Source: Zelopaecilomyces penicillatus
Taxonomy: Eukaryota > Ascomycota > Sordariomycetes > Hypocreales > Pseudodiploosporaceae
Assembly (NCBI GenBank): GCA_005765155.1
Contig: VCCP01000003.1
Location: 5,394,001 to 5,458,000 of the forward strand
DNA: 64,000 bases
Direction of reading: 5' to 3'
The notes beneath the pieces are model-generated. The model was not told the origin of the DNA and made no database searches. It saw only the letters and a program-made list of their open reading frames with translations. The translations under genes and the position numbers were made by a program. Shown here one piece after another: positions 22,884 through 33,235 of this stretch; the first letter of the stretch is position 1, and every line of letters starts with the position of its first letter.

Positions 22884-24100
22884 ATGGAGGCTGTCAATCT
22901 AACAGCCTTCTTTGACTCGATCTACTTTGAGATGAACGGTGCTCTCAACCGCTACCTGGAAACATTGAATGCCCCTCGAGAGGTGGCCAACCGTCTGGAC
23001 AGGGTAACTCAACGCAGGAACAATGGTGTTTGATTCAATGGTATACCTTTACTGATATGTTTTCATTCTTAAGTCCATCTTTACCAATGTCCATCGAGGA
23101 CGCCACATTTCCGGGTTGGGGGTTCCCCAAACAGCGCGAGCGCTTCTTGGCCACAACATTCCAGTAGCACAACTGAGAGACCTCTGCATCCTGGGATACC
23201 TCGTGCAACTCAATGCGTCGTATGTTTACATCGCCAATGACATTGCCGACCAATCCACCACACGCCAAGGTTTCCAAAGTTGGTGGAGCCAGTACGGAGT
23301 TGGCCACTCTGCCATTAGCGATGCATTCATCCTCAACTCATGCATCTATCATCTCCTACGATATTATTTCCAGGAACACCCTGCTTATTTAAGTTTTATA
23401 CACATTTTCCACGACACCAGTTTGTCTATTGAGATTGGCTAGTCCGCTGCCCACGTGCTCGCCTCTGCCAACGAGCCCACGGAAGTCTCTAGGTTTTCCA
23501 CAATGACGGAAGAAAACCGCGACTTCATCATCACCCACAAAAGCGGATACTTTCTCTCCCTCCCCCCTGTGATTGCCCTCACGTACCTCCAAATGAATAA
23601 CCCCCGCAATGTAGCCCAGGTTGAGGAGCTCTGCTTTTCGCTTGCCAGGTACACACAGATACAGAACGACTTCCTTGATGTGTTTCAGCCGCCGGAGGCA
23701 AGAACAGGAAGAAGTTCAGACATACAACGAGGTAAATGCTCCTGGCTTCTAATTCAGGCTTTGCAGCGGTGCAGTCCGGAGCAGCGGCAGGTCCTTGAGG
23801 AAGCATACGGGATGGAAGACGAGCAGCAAGCCCAGAGGGTTAGGGATATATACATGGACCTGTTTTTGGACAAGGTTTTCCATGAGTATGAGTCTGGGTT
23901 TATCGAAGAGTTGGAGGAGGTAGTGCATGGTGTTGACCACACGGATAGGCTGATGAAATGGATGCTTGACGTGGTTTTAGGTGAGTTGGGGAGTGACAAT
24001 TTCTACCTTGAGTCAATTGAATATTGCGACTAATGGAGATGCAGCTACGGTTGGAGAGTACAAGAAAAAGCGTTACGAAGTTGCGGAATACTTCTCTTAG
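22884..24100 (+). pseudogene. Farnesyl-diphosphate-synthase-like gene with one in-frame stop
   Basis: Exons 22884-23003, 23074-23980 and 24045-24100 give a 360-codon frame, the length of fungal FPP synthases, with a single in-frame TAG at 23440-23442 (codon 163). The stop follows SIEIG, where FPP synthases have TEIGQ, so it most simply replaces a Gln codon (CAG to TAG). Alignment by eye covers the whole family, including ARYTQIQNDFLDVF and DIQRGKCSWLLIQAL. Both Asp-rich motifs are altered: DDxxD reads NDIAD (residues 95-99) and the second reads NDFLD (238-242). The usual GGKxxRG IPP-binding loop reads RGRHISG. So even without the stop it would not be an ordinary FPP synthase. It could be a decayed paralogue or a diverged prenyl synthase with a recent nonsense mutation. 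An intron that removes the stop was sought and not found. Confidence 0.8.
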
Positions 24101-24428
24101 TGTATCAATGGATTGCTTTTGGAAGGTGGATGTTTTTTGTGAGACCTTGCAATGCTTCCCACGGCTGTTCACAAGTTAAAGAAAGTGTCCAGAAAGTGTG
24201 AGCGATTGGAAAAAAGAAGGCAGGTAGTTCGTTGTTGATGGAGTTTATATGATGTCTATTCAAATTGTAATTGCATGCACTGTTACTATGAGGCTTTTAG
24301 CTTTGGCCATTACATTGATATGTCTTCGATGGGGTATTCAACAATAATCTCACATGGAAGCTTGAAGGGGCCAATGTAATTTAACTCCACACTGTGTCGT
24401 TTAAGTAAGCCAAATGTTCCCGCCCCTT
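24101..24428. other. Convergent intergenic region
   Basis: The 3' sides of the FPPS-like gene and the first F-box gene. No ORF or RNA gene recognised. Confidence 0.6.
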
Positions 24429-25907
24429 TCATCTCTGGCGTGCTCTGTGTTCTTCTTCAAGAACTGCCTTGACTTTAGAAACTTCCTCCTCCGAAAGTAA
24501 GCTCTCCCATGCAAAGTAGTAAAACGGGGGAGGATGGCCTTGATCAACTTCAGTTCTAATGCCGTTCATTAGGCCAAGTAGATGACATCTTTTTCGATCC
24601 CAGATTGCTAATCCTAGTCGACGAAACGAGTCAAAAGCGATGCCTCTGAGAGGAGAGATTCTCGAGTATTGTAGGGAAAAGTGTCCTACTTTACGCGCCA
24701 TTGAATGGAGAGCACTTCGCGTCTGCCCCAAAACGTATGCATCGGTTGATAGTATAGGTAAGTCAAGCTCGAGCTCCTCAGGCGTAAGTTCAACATCGAT
24801 GGCCTTGTAGCCAAAATCAAACGAATAACCACGACCCCCGCAGGTCCATTCGCATGCCTCTGGTTGCTGTGTGTCCCAACCGTACCGCGTTATTCCGGGC
24901 GGCGGTTGCGGGAGTCTGTGATATGGATGTTCAGCTCCATAGTTCCAGCAAAGATCAACTAGATACTCGTTGACTGTTTTGATCTCTTCGTCTGGCCCAT
25001 GACGCGCAGTATGATGAGCAGCAAGGGCCTCTGGGCTCACAAGTCTCATCCTTTCCATGTCCTCGAGAGACCAATTGAGGCCTTGAAACATGTTTGAAGC
25101 CTGATTTGAAGCTGCCCGCCTAACCTCTTCTACCAACTGAACTATCCAAAGGGCACGTCTCACACGCATTTGCTCAACCCAACTCGGTGGACCAGCATCA
25201 GTAACCTTGAATGGCTGGCCACGAAGCTTTAGTTGCCATGGATACTTAAAGCGACCTTCTTCATCTCTGTTAGACGTATAATGGGAAGAAGCTTTAGGGC
25301 AATGCCGTGGAGCAAAAATAGTTGGGTCATGCACCCGAGCTAGATACGATGCTAAGCAAGCGTGAGTTAAAGCTGAGATGTGACATGCTGTCGAAATAAC
25401 AGAGATAAGTATCGTCGCAGAGGGTGCAGCGGCTGCCAGAATTTCGGGAGTTAGAGTATAATATGTGGGATTAACTACCACAGCCAGTGGTAGTTTTCCC
25501 TGAATGAAGTTGAGATGGAATTCATCCAAAGACTGAAATGGTAGCGCGCAAGCCCTAGCGAGAATGACGGCGCGAATCAGCTCCTGGATTTTTGGTGGCA
25601 ACAATGAACTACGGTTCGATAGAATGGTCTCTGTGATGAGAAGCGCAGCTCCGTTGAATGTGTGCAATGCGTGCGGAGATGCCTGTAGAAGATTCCACAG
25701 AGAGTCGAAGTCGGGTAAGAATATCATGATATTCTGGAGAAGCTCAGGTGCGAGCAACTCTAGTAAGCCTTGCTTGCTTTCCATGATGGTTCCGAGGTCT
25801 TTTTGCGTGCTGAGCTTAGGGTTGAGGAGCTTGCGCAGGATTGTGAGTCGCTTCTGCCGTGAAAAGTTGGAATTGGTTGCATTCAAGGATTGAGTCAGAA
25901 AAAACAT
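24429..25907 (-). CDS. F-box-like protein (paralogue 1)
   Basis: A single exon of 492 residues. An F-box-like N-terminal block (LLELLAPELLQNIMIFLPDF, then DSLWNLLQASPHALHTFN) suggests a substrate adaptor for an SCF ubiquitin ligase; the rest is a long alpha-rich region of unknown target. The first ATG after the TATA-like box is at 25907; an in-frame ATG at 25784 (MESKQG) is where similarity to the second F-box gene at 33236-34636 begins, so translation may start there and give 451 residues. The two proteins are alike along most of their length (ELIRAVILARA, PSWVEQMRVRRALW, GPDEEIKTVNEYL), so they are duplicates. Frame intact. Confidence 0.75.
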   Translation of the reverse strand: MFFLTQSLNATNSNFSRQKRLTILRKLLNPKLSTQKDLGTIMESKQGLLELLAPELLQNIMIFLPDFDSLWNLLQASPHALHTFNGAALLITETILSNRSSLLPPKIQELIRAVILARACALPFQSLDEFHLNFIQGKLPLAVVVNPTYYTLTPEILAAAAPSATILISVISTACHISALTHACLASYLARVHDPTIFAPRHCPKASSHYTSNRDEEGRFKYPWQLKLRGQPFKVTDAGPPSWVEQMRVRRALWIVQLVEEVRRAASNQASNMFQGLNWSLEDMERMRLVSPEALAAHHTARHGPDEEIKTVNEYLVDLCWNYGAEHPYHRLPQPPPGITRYGWDTQQPEACEWTCGGRGYSFDFGYKAIDVELTPEELELDLPILSTDAYVLGQTRSALHSMARKVGHFSLQYSRISPLRGIAFDSFRRLGLAIWDRKRCHLLGLMNGIRTEVDQGHPPPFYYFAWESLLSEEEVSKVKAVLEEEHRARQR

Positions 25908-25956
25908 TGAGGGAGAAACTTGGAGAAACTTGGAGAGAGGGCGGGGTGTTGGGCGC

Positions 25957-25964
25957 TTATAAAT
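25957..25964 (-). promoter_or_regulatory. TATA box of F-box paralogue 1
   Basis: TTTATAAG on the minus strand about 50 nt upstream of the ATG at 25907. The surrounding GGGGTGTTG...CGCTTATA block is also found in front of the second F-box gene. Confidence 0.55.
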
Positions 25965-26436
25965 TGGCCAGAAACAACCAACACCAACTCAAAACCCACT
26001 AAGTATACTCAAGATATAGCTGGCAACATTTCCATGTGAACATCAGCCCGATTCCATCTAGCTGCTCCATCCCACAACTCTCGAACGCAGCAGCAAGGAG
26101 TATGAGGTCAATCCTCGTTGACGGTCCACCGGAGCGCTTTGAAGAGCAGTGACTCAACTACAAAAACGCGACATTATTCCTTGATGAGTTTGCTCGTACT
26201 GCTACAGTTGAATACTTGCGCTGTTAAAGTAACATCCCTCATTTTAAATCAAGTCTGGGTCTCTTTTTACGTGATTCCAGGAACTCCAGCAGTTTGATCG
26301 CGTTGTTTAAACATCCAATAGAAATGCATCGACTCTGGTTTGATACAAGAATCTCGCAGCCCCCCAGCAAAAACTCAAGATCTGCAACCACGGAATTTGG
26401 AGCATTATACGTGGATTTCTTCTATTTTCTATCAGA
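25965..26436. other. Intergenic between F-box 1 and the orphan secreted protein gene
   Basis: Promoter side of F-box 1 and 3' side of the next minus-strand gene. Nothing else recognised. A stretch near 26130-26170 (AAGAGCAGTGACTCAACTACAA) is similar to one at 32949-32972, downstream of the SGNH gene. Confidence 0.5.
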
Positions 26437-27781
26437 TTAAACGGCTGTGACGTAAAACAGAAGCATGATCTGCGCTAACCTTGCCTTGTCACTTGCTGGG
26501 TCAACTCCAGCCAAGGGAAAAGAGCCCTTGGGTACAAAAATGTCAACCTTCTGGATCGTCTTTATTCCCAGCCTCGCTTTGTGATTTAATAAGAGAAATC
26601 CGGCTCCAGCCCCATTTGGACTGCCCAAAATGGCATAAAATCCGTCTGCGTCCTGAGCTTGCGTAAATGTGTTTTTGTTCTGCCAGTCTCCAATTCGCGC
26701 CATGTCTCCGTATTTTCCCGTCATTGCTTTGAAGATAATACCTAGAGTTACAATGTTCTGGACTTGAGCGCGGAAAATATATTTCACATTGCTGATCTCA
26801 CTTTCTGGAAGGTTCTTGCAAGCCTCCAACTTGAACCGGAGATTTGAACATTAGCACTCGTTGCCTCTTTACCTGGAAACACAACAAATCGTATTGCTCT
26901 TTAAGCGATAGAGAAAATAGGGCCAGAACAGCAAAGGAAAAAGTTCTCGCCCATTGCATCCATACGCCATCACTCCACTGTGAAATGTCCAATTAGTTTC
27001 AGGGTCCGACAGAACGCGTAACAGTTCCTACCTGCTGTATATTTGTTGGAACCAGGCCATCCTCCCTCCAGCTGTGATCTTCCAACTCTTCAATAGCCAC
27101 TGGGACACTCAAGGTATTATCGGCGATAATCACGCCTTGATTAGTGATGAAGGCGCTCTTAAAATAAGCTTGCGATACCTAGTGTGGCATGACTCCGTTA
27201 ATAACTGTTGTGGAAATGCTATCTCTTCGTGCAACCTGCTAGCCATGAAAACAGTAGTTAGGGATTGTAAGTAGTGAACAGAAAAAGCTCACAACAGTTC
27301 TTTTTTTCTGTCCTGGATCCGCACCCTGAGGTACCCTGAGAGGAACTATTGAAACTTCTTTGTCGTTGTACCAGCGTTGGTGGTCGAAGTCTAGGCCAAC
27401 TTTGAGTCCCCGCAGAGCTGTGTTTAGCTTATCATCAAAATCGGGATCTTCGTTCTCATATTTTGTCCATCCCTCAATCTCTAATCGAGACTCTTGCAAG
27501 TAATCAGGAGCTTCAAGGGAATTGCCTCCATTAGCCGCCTGGGCCTGCTGCTGTGTCATTCTCAGCCGACAGTGCAATGTGCGCCCTTTCACAACAGCCT
27601 TAGCGTAGTCTGCTTCGCCTGCCCTCTTCGCAAAGATAGGGTAGCCAAGCTTGGCATCGTTTTCGACGTTTCTGATAACAGGAAGATTGGATTGGCTGTG
27701 CTGGAATTGAAACAAGAGGGCATAGAATAGGAGAAATGTGGAAAGAAGTGCAAAAATGGAGAATTTTGAGAAAGATCTCAT
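26437..27781 (-). CDS. Orphan protein with N-terminal membrane anchor or signal peptide
   Basis: Four exons (27293-27781, 27032-27178, 26873-26977, 26437-26829) assemble with consistent phases into 377 residues. The acceptor of intron 1 must be CACACTAG at 27179-27180, since earlier AG sites leave an in-frame TAG. The start MRSFSKFSIFALLSTFLLFY is a strong hydrophobic segment, so the protein is secreted or a type II membrane protein. The rest is soluble-looking, with no known domain: a charged N-terminal half (WTKYENEDPDFDDKLNTAL), a segment VPVAIEELEDHSWREDGLVP, a second hydrophobic patch (FSFAVLALFSLSL) and a C-terminus with IFVPKGSFPLAGVDP. It is divergently oriented to the SGNH hydrolase gene, with 1.36 kb of shared upstream DNA. 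I do not recognise the family. Confidence 0.65.
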
Positions 27782-29138
27782 TGTTGGGGTTCGAAAATAA
27801 ACCACCTTGACGTTAGGTGTGATACAGACAATGATTTGAAGAGAAGAGGGGAGAGGTTTGACGTTTAGACATTGGGCAGATCTCACTCTGAGTGCCAAAG
27901 TCACCTAGATATCTTTGCTTCTGACACGATTTTCACAAAGCTACATAAAAGTTTACATGGATTACTAACGCCTGGTTGGACTCGAAACTGACTATTGAAC
28001 CGTCATCCGTTTAGTCCCCGGCTGCTGTGTCGTTGTATGTCGGCCAAATAACCAGTCCAACAGCCCGAAAATGTTCAAAAAGGAAGGTAAGTTCAGCATC
28101 TTTGGAGTGTAAGCAAAGGTCCCAAAAACGGTGTGACTCATTTGCAGAATTCTATTTTCAGTTACTGGCAGGTTTCCGTAATTCAATTCTTTCTGTTAAG
28201 TCTGTCACGCTAAAGGCGTGGTTTCCCCCGTACATGTCAACTCGGGCTGAGGCGTTCCGTGCGATCGAGACCATTTCGGACTCGGAGGCATGACTTAAAT
28301 CGCTCTAGTAAGAGGAATTTACACGCAAATGTAGACAATGGTGGGTGGAGATTGGATCCTTTGCCAGTGTTTTATGTTGTTGGTTGTTAGTGAGTTTGTG
28401 CCGCGCGCATTAGGAGAAAGCACTTGCGTGGAGCAAACACAAGTCCTGATGGCTCCGCTGCCATAGGATCTCGCGTCTACCCATTTATCCACGTGGGAAT
28501 AATTGCCTCAAGTTAATCTCGTATTGGGTGATAGGTTGTCCCGCTTACACAAGTGGGAGAAATGAGGCTTCTCCTCATCGCATGTAGTCAAGTGACCAAG
28601 AAGTGGATGTAACCATTTCCAGGACCACACACACATGTGTATAGCAAGAATCACTCTAGACACACTTACACTACGCAATAGGTGTGGGTGTTGGTTGGTC
28701 TTGCTCGCGTAACCCGGAACTCCCCATCGCCGAGCCGCATACTCTATTTTCATCATCTCGATGTGTTCAGAAAGGAAGGTAGTTTTATCCAACCGTCCGG
28801 AACATCAGCTAAAATAAACTAGTAGAAGGAAACTGCAGCTGTACAGGGTGCAAAGAACTGTGGATCTGGCGGAGGCTTCATGGGCTGGGAATGTTGGACC
28901 AACAGCATCAGCAAAATGAATCCTGTCGGTATGGGGGCTGAGCTACCACCAGGTTGAGATGTTGCAAAAATTGAGCTTGTGATTCTAAAAAGTGAATGCG
29001 TGGTTTTCACCGATGGTCCAAACATAATATGTTGGTTGTCTTTGTTTAAAATGTGCCTGCCTTTGTCCTAAGTCGTTCAGTGAGATGCCCATCAATCTTT
29101 GACTTCAACCTCGTTTCATCAACTTCTTGCTAGCAAAG
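27782..29138. other. Shared upstream region of two divergent genes
   Basis: 1.36 kb between the orphan gene (minus) and the SGNH gene (plus). Only short ORFs. It probably carries both promoters. Confidence 0.5.
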
Positions 29139-32100
29139 ATGAAAAATCTTCTTCTTTTTCGACGGCCCAATATGGCGTTTCTGGTCATTCGACTCCTGGG
29201 CATTTTCCTCGGCCTTTGCCTTTCAGTTGACGCTGTTGCCGCACCTACAAGTAACCCTGCAATCATGATTGTTGGCGACTCCATTTCACAGGTACTAGTT
29301 ACCCTGATGCAAATATTTTTATCTGGTTGTTTCTTGCTGATTTGATAATAGGGCTAAGAAGGGGATTTCACCTGGCGATACCGCCTTTGGGAATGGTTTC
29401 AAAACAATGGGGTGCAAGTCCGATTTGTGGGGCCGTACTCCGGCACTGTCCAGCAGAAATCGCCGGAACCTCCGACACCTCCGCCGGCGTACGGGTCCGA
29501 GTCGACTCCAGGAGGACCACCAGCAGTGCGTCAGCGTGGCGGCTATACTCGAAACATTCCGACGGGATCTTCGTTTCTCGTCGATGGCAAAAACCATTTT
29601 GCAGCTTGGGGCCGTCAGGTTGCCCAAGACAAGGACCTCATCCGGGATATGGTTGCTCAGTATAACCCTGACTACCTTCTTGTTGAGCTTGGCTTCAACG
29701 ATGTCGGGTGGTTTGTTAGTGATGCTCTTGGAACCTTGCAGAGCATGGCTACTTTCATCAAGAACGCCCGTGAGGCCAAGCCAGATATCGCATTTGCCAT
29801 TGCGAATATTCCCCACAGATCATTCATTGGTGGCCGTGATGATTTGATCACCAAGACCGAAGAATACAATGCTGCGTTCCCAGGACTGATTGCATCATTG
29901 TCCACTGATAAGTCACCCATCCGCCTTGTTCGATTCCGCGAGTCGTATGACTGTAAGCATCTATATCGCATTGTTGTGCACCGGAGTTTTCATCTACTTG
30001 GTTGACTGACGTTTTTTTGATTCAGGCAACCCGAATAAATGCCCTGCAGGATACGATGGATTACATCCCAACGCCCGCGGAGAGTTCCAAATTGCCAAAG
30101 CATTTGCAGATACTCTGTCCAAAGAATATCGCTGGCCTGGATCTCCTTTCTCTTTACCAAGTAATATTCCCGCACGATCATGCAATACGCCCACTAACGT
30201 TGTCGCAAGACCAACTACCTGCGGAGTCACCGTCAGCTGGACCCCAGTTGAGGGTGCACATGAATATAGATTCTCCTATGCCTTCAACGATGGCCCCATG
30301 ACATCAGTAACTGTCAATTCAGCTTCGTATACGACCACTTGGACTGCCCCCAACATAAAGTGGACCTTTGAGGTCCAGGCAGTCTGCAGCGATGCTGTCT
30401 CTGGGAAAAGTCAGCAGGTTTCTGCTGTTGCCAACCCAGCCGGAGCACCGGGACCTTCAAATGTGAGGGTCAAGTCGACGCCGTCCGGCGTCGATCTAGC
30501 ATGGGACGCTGTCAAGGGTTACAACGTTCAGAAATACGGGGCAATCTACTGGAACCGCAAGCGTGATGCCTTTGTTCAGAACTACGGCTGGACTGGAACA
30601 TCCGCGAGCTATCATGGCATGAAACCTGGTGATCGGGTTGAGACCGCTGTCGAAACATGGGCCGATGTGAATGGTGATACATGTGCTGCTTTACCAGCGC
30701 CGGGCCAGGGTGTTGTTGTTGGTGGTATTATGCCGTCTGCGCCCAAGGGCCTGAAGGTCTTTACAATAAACGAGGGAGCAACAGTGCAACTGAATTTTGA
30801 ACAAGACCCGAATGCCTACGCTTATGGGTTCTATACACGCTCCCTTATGAAAAGTGGTGAACCACATGTCCTAGGAGGCTACACAGCTCAGGAGCCTTGC
30901 ATTGAGGTTACCTTTCTTATGCCTGGAGCATGGAATTATGAGTTCTGTGTTGTCGCGTTGAATGGGAACTACTCCAGTCCCATGTCAGGATGTGTCAAGG
31001 GACCCAAGGAAATCACAAAGGTTGGAAGCTGTGCGTCGGCCAATTTACCGCCCAATGGACCCAGTCAGAACCCAACAGCTACTTGGTCGATACCCGGTGA
31101 GCCGACGAAGACACCTGGGGACGGCGGAGATGGAGGCTCCGTCGTCTACATAGATCCGGATATCTGGAACTCTGTGGATCCAACAGCCGCCTGCCAAGCA
31201 CCTTGCACACTTGTCCTCCCCCCATGGAGACTCTCTACTATGACTACCATCGGGTTTCCAATTGTCACGGAGACTCTCAAAGAGACTTGGCCCAAGACAG
31301 TTGACGGTGTCATCACTTACATCACAACGACAATCACCGTCCTCATAACCATTCCTCCTATAACAACCTCCATCATCGACGTCTCCAACATTATCCTGCG
31401 CTCACAGACATCGGACTTGGTTCGCATCACAAGCAGTATCATTCCTCCGCCTGTCGTGCTAACAGAGCATTCCCATGGTATCACATATACATACAAGGCT
31501 GGACCCTTTCCTACAGGCACTGTTATTGGTCCTCCGCCCATCGGTAAACCAGGATCCATTCACATCACCATCGGGCCACCCCGTCCAACATGCTTGGGTA
31601 TTGGTTGTGGTCATATATGTATCTTCAACTGTGGTCCCAAGAAGATTGGAGGCGGCGGTGGAGGTGGTTCAGGCATCGGCTGTATCGGTCCCGGATGTCC
31701 CCCAGGAGCAGGCGGCTGTGTGAGTGAGGGATGTGAGAACCCCAAAGAATCTACCGAGACATGCGCAACCGAGACCAACACGGAATGTCACCAAGTTTGC
31801 ACCACGAGACCTTGCAAGACGGAATGCAACACATATGTTGGCTGCGACTGTATAACTTCCACATCCACATACTATTGGGTGTCTTGCAGTGCCAATTCGT
31901 GCAAGACAACATCCTCAGATGCCATTACTGGCTGTTTTCTGACAGCAACGACGTCCACTACCCAGGGTTCTTGCCCAACACTCACTCTAGACCCATTGAA
32001 CGACGACCAGGGCGATGACAGTAGAAGAAGCGTAAAGCCTGGGCGGTTGGTGACGGTCACGTATCCTCAGAGCGTGGTGGTTGAAATGACACCTTATCCA

Positions 32101-32877
32101 GTTTCTAGTGGCTATGTCAATGTTGACAAGACTGCGTATGCAATTCCTGATGTCAAATCTCCTTCCAAGACAATGCTTGGCGGCAAGGAAGCCAGCATAT
32201 ATCCAACTCACGTCGGTCAAAGCTTCTCGATTACATTGCCAAACGTGTATCGCTCAACAAGAATTCAGCCTCCAGCTACGACTACTGTTGGGCTGCCTTT
32301 GACTACTAAGACTTCACCGCTGCCATATCCGACAAATGTTAAAGGACCTACAGACACAGCGCTCTGTTTTGACAAGTATCCTGGGTACCAGAGGTTCACT
32401 AAAGACAATGCCAAATTCATCATTGAGGATTTTTGCCAGTCGAAATATGTGCTAGATGCCGGTAACGCGTTCGGACATGCAAATGTGTTGGAATCTGGCC
32501 CCATTCGTGTTGTTGCCTCGATTAAATGGGCTGTCGATCAAAGAGGTTGTGGGCCGAAACGTTCCCTTCCATTGTATATCAAGGGCAACATCGATGCATG
32601 TATTCAGCCCTGGGATATTACCTATTATTGCCGGAAGGAAGATGACACAGATTCCAATATTATCTACGGTGGGGGGTACATATTTAACACTGAGGGTGGT
32701 GGCTGCGTCTTGGTCAGTCTTTATGCATATGATGCCAGAAATCAGTTCTTTAGAGGATCTGGAGCCAACCCGCTGGAACCACCAGCATACAACTTGACAC
32801 TTCCTGGACCGATTCCCAAGTGGGAATTCAATGGCACTGGCAATGGAATGTTCTCAATAATAGGGAAACAGATATGA
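29139..32877 (+). pseudogene. Large secreted SGNH hydrolase with FN3-like and Cys/Gly-rich regions, one in-frame stop
   Basis: Exons 29139-29291, 29352-29952 and 30026-32877 form a 1201-codon frame. A signal peptide (hydrophobic LVIRLLGIFLGLCLSVDAVAA) precedes an SGNH esterase domain: block I GDSIS (Ser48), block III ELGFNDVGW (Asn167) and block V DGLH (Asp262, His265), so the catalytic set is complete. Three FN3-like beta repeats follow (about residues 310-580), then a Thr-rich linker, a Gly/Cys-rich region near 774 (LGIGCGHICIFNCG) and a Cys-dense segment, and a distinct C-terminal domain. One TAA (29355-29357, codon 53) sits right after SISQG, where relatives read GxEGDxTWRYR; the frame then continues EGDFTWRYRLWEW. 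No splice choice removes it and keeps block I in frame. The ancestral codon was probably CAA. Apart from that stop the gene looks functional, a cell-surface carbohydrate or ester hydrolase. Confidence 0.75.
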
Positions 32878-33235
32878 ATACCAAACTATTCAGTCTTTAT
32901 GGGGCCGACATAACTATGCTAATCGCTTCCCCTTTTTACGAGCACTTGGAAGAACAGTGACCCAACTACAACAACACGACATCTGTAAAGCACTGCAAAA
33001 ACTTTAGTAGGCAGACTGAATAGGTTGCAGGATTCATTTAGTATCAAGGGAAATGACTGTGTTGTTATGAGATGCACTAAAGCTGTATTGTTTGATGACC
33101 AGATGTCCCACTCTAGATGGGAAAAGATGGCTTGAACAGGTCTCTGGCCACATATTGTAAAGCAGTGTTAAGAAAACACGCCGCGTGCTCAAGTGATAAG
33201 ATCCAGAAACCAACACCGCCACTCCGCTGGGACCA
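32878..33235. other. Convergent intergenic region
   Basis: 3' sides of the SGNH gene and F-box paralogue 2. The segment near 32950 resembles one at 26140 (AGTGACxCAACTACAAxAACxCGACAT), as if a duplicated flank. Confidence 0.5.

Noticed and set aside
27179..27240. Another in-frame stop (TAG) in the orphan gene at 26437-27781
   Set aside because: It disappears when the CACACTAG acceptor is used; phase and downstream sequence then agree, so this gene is not counted among the broken ones.
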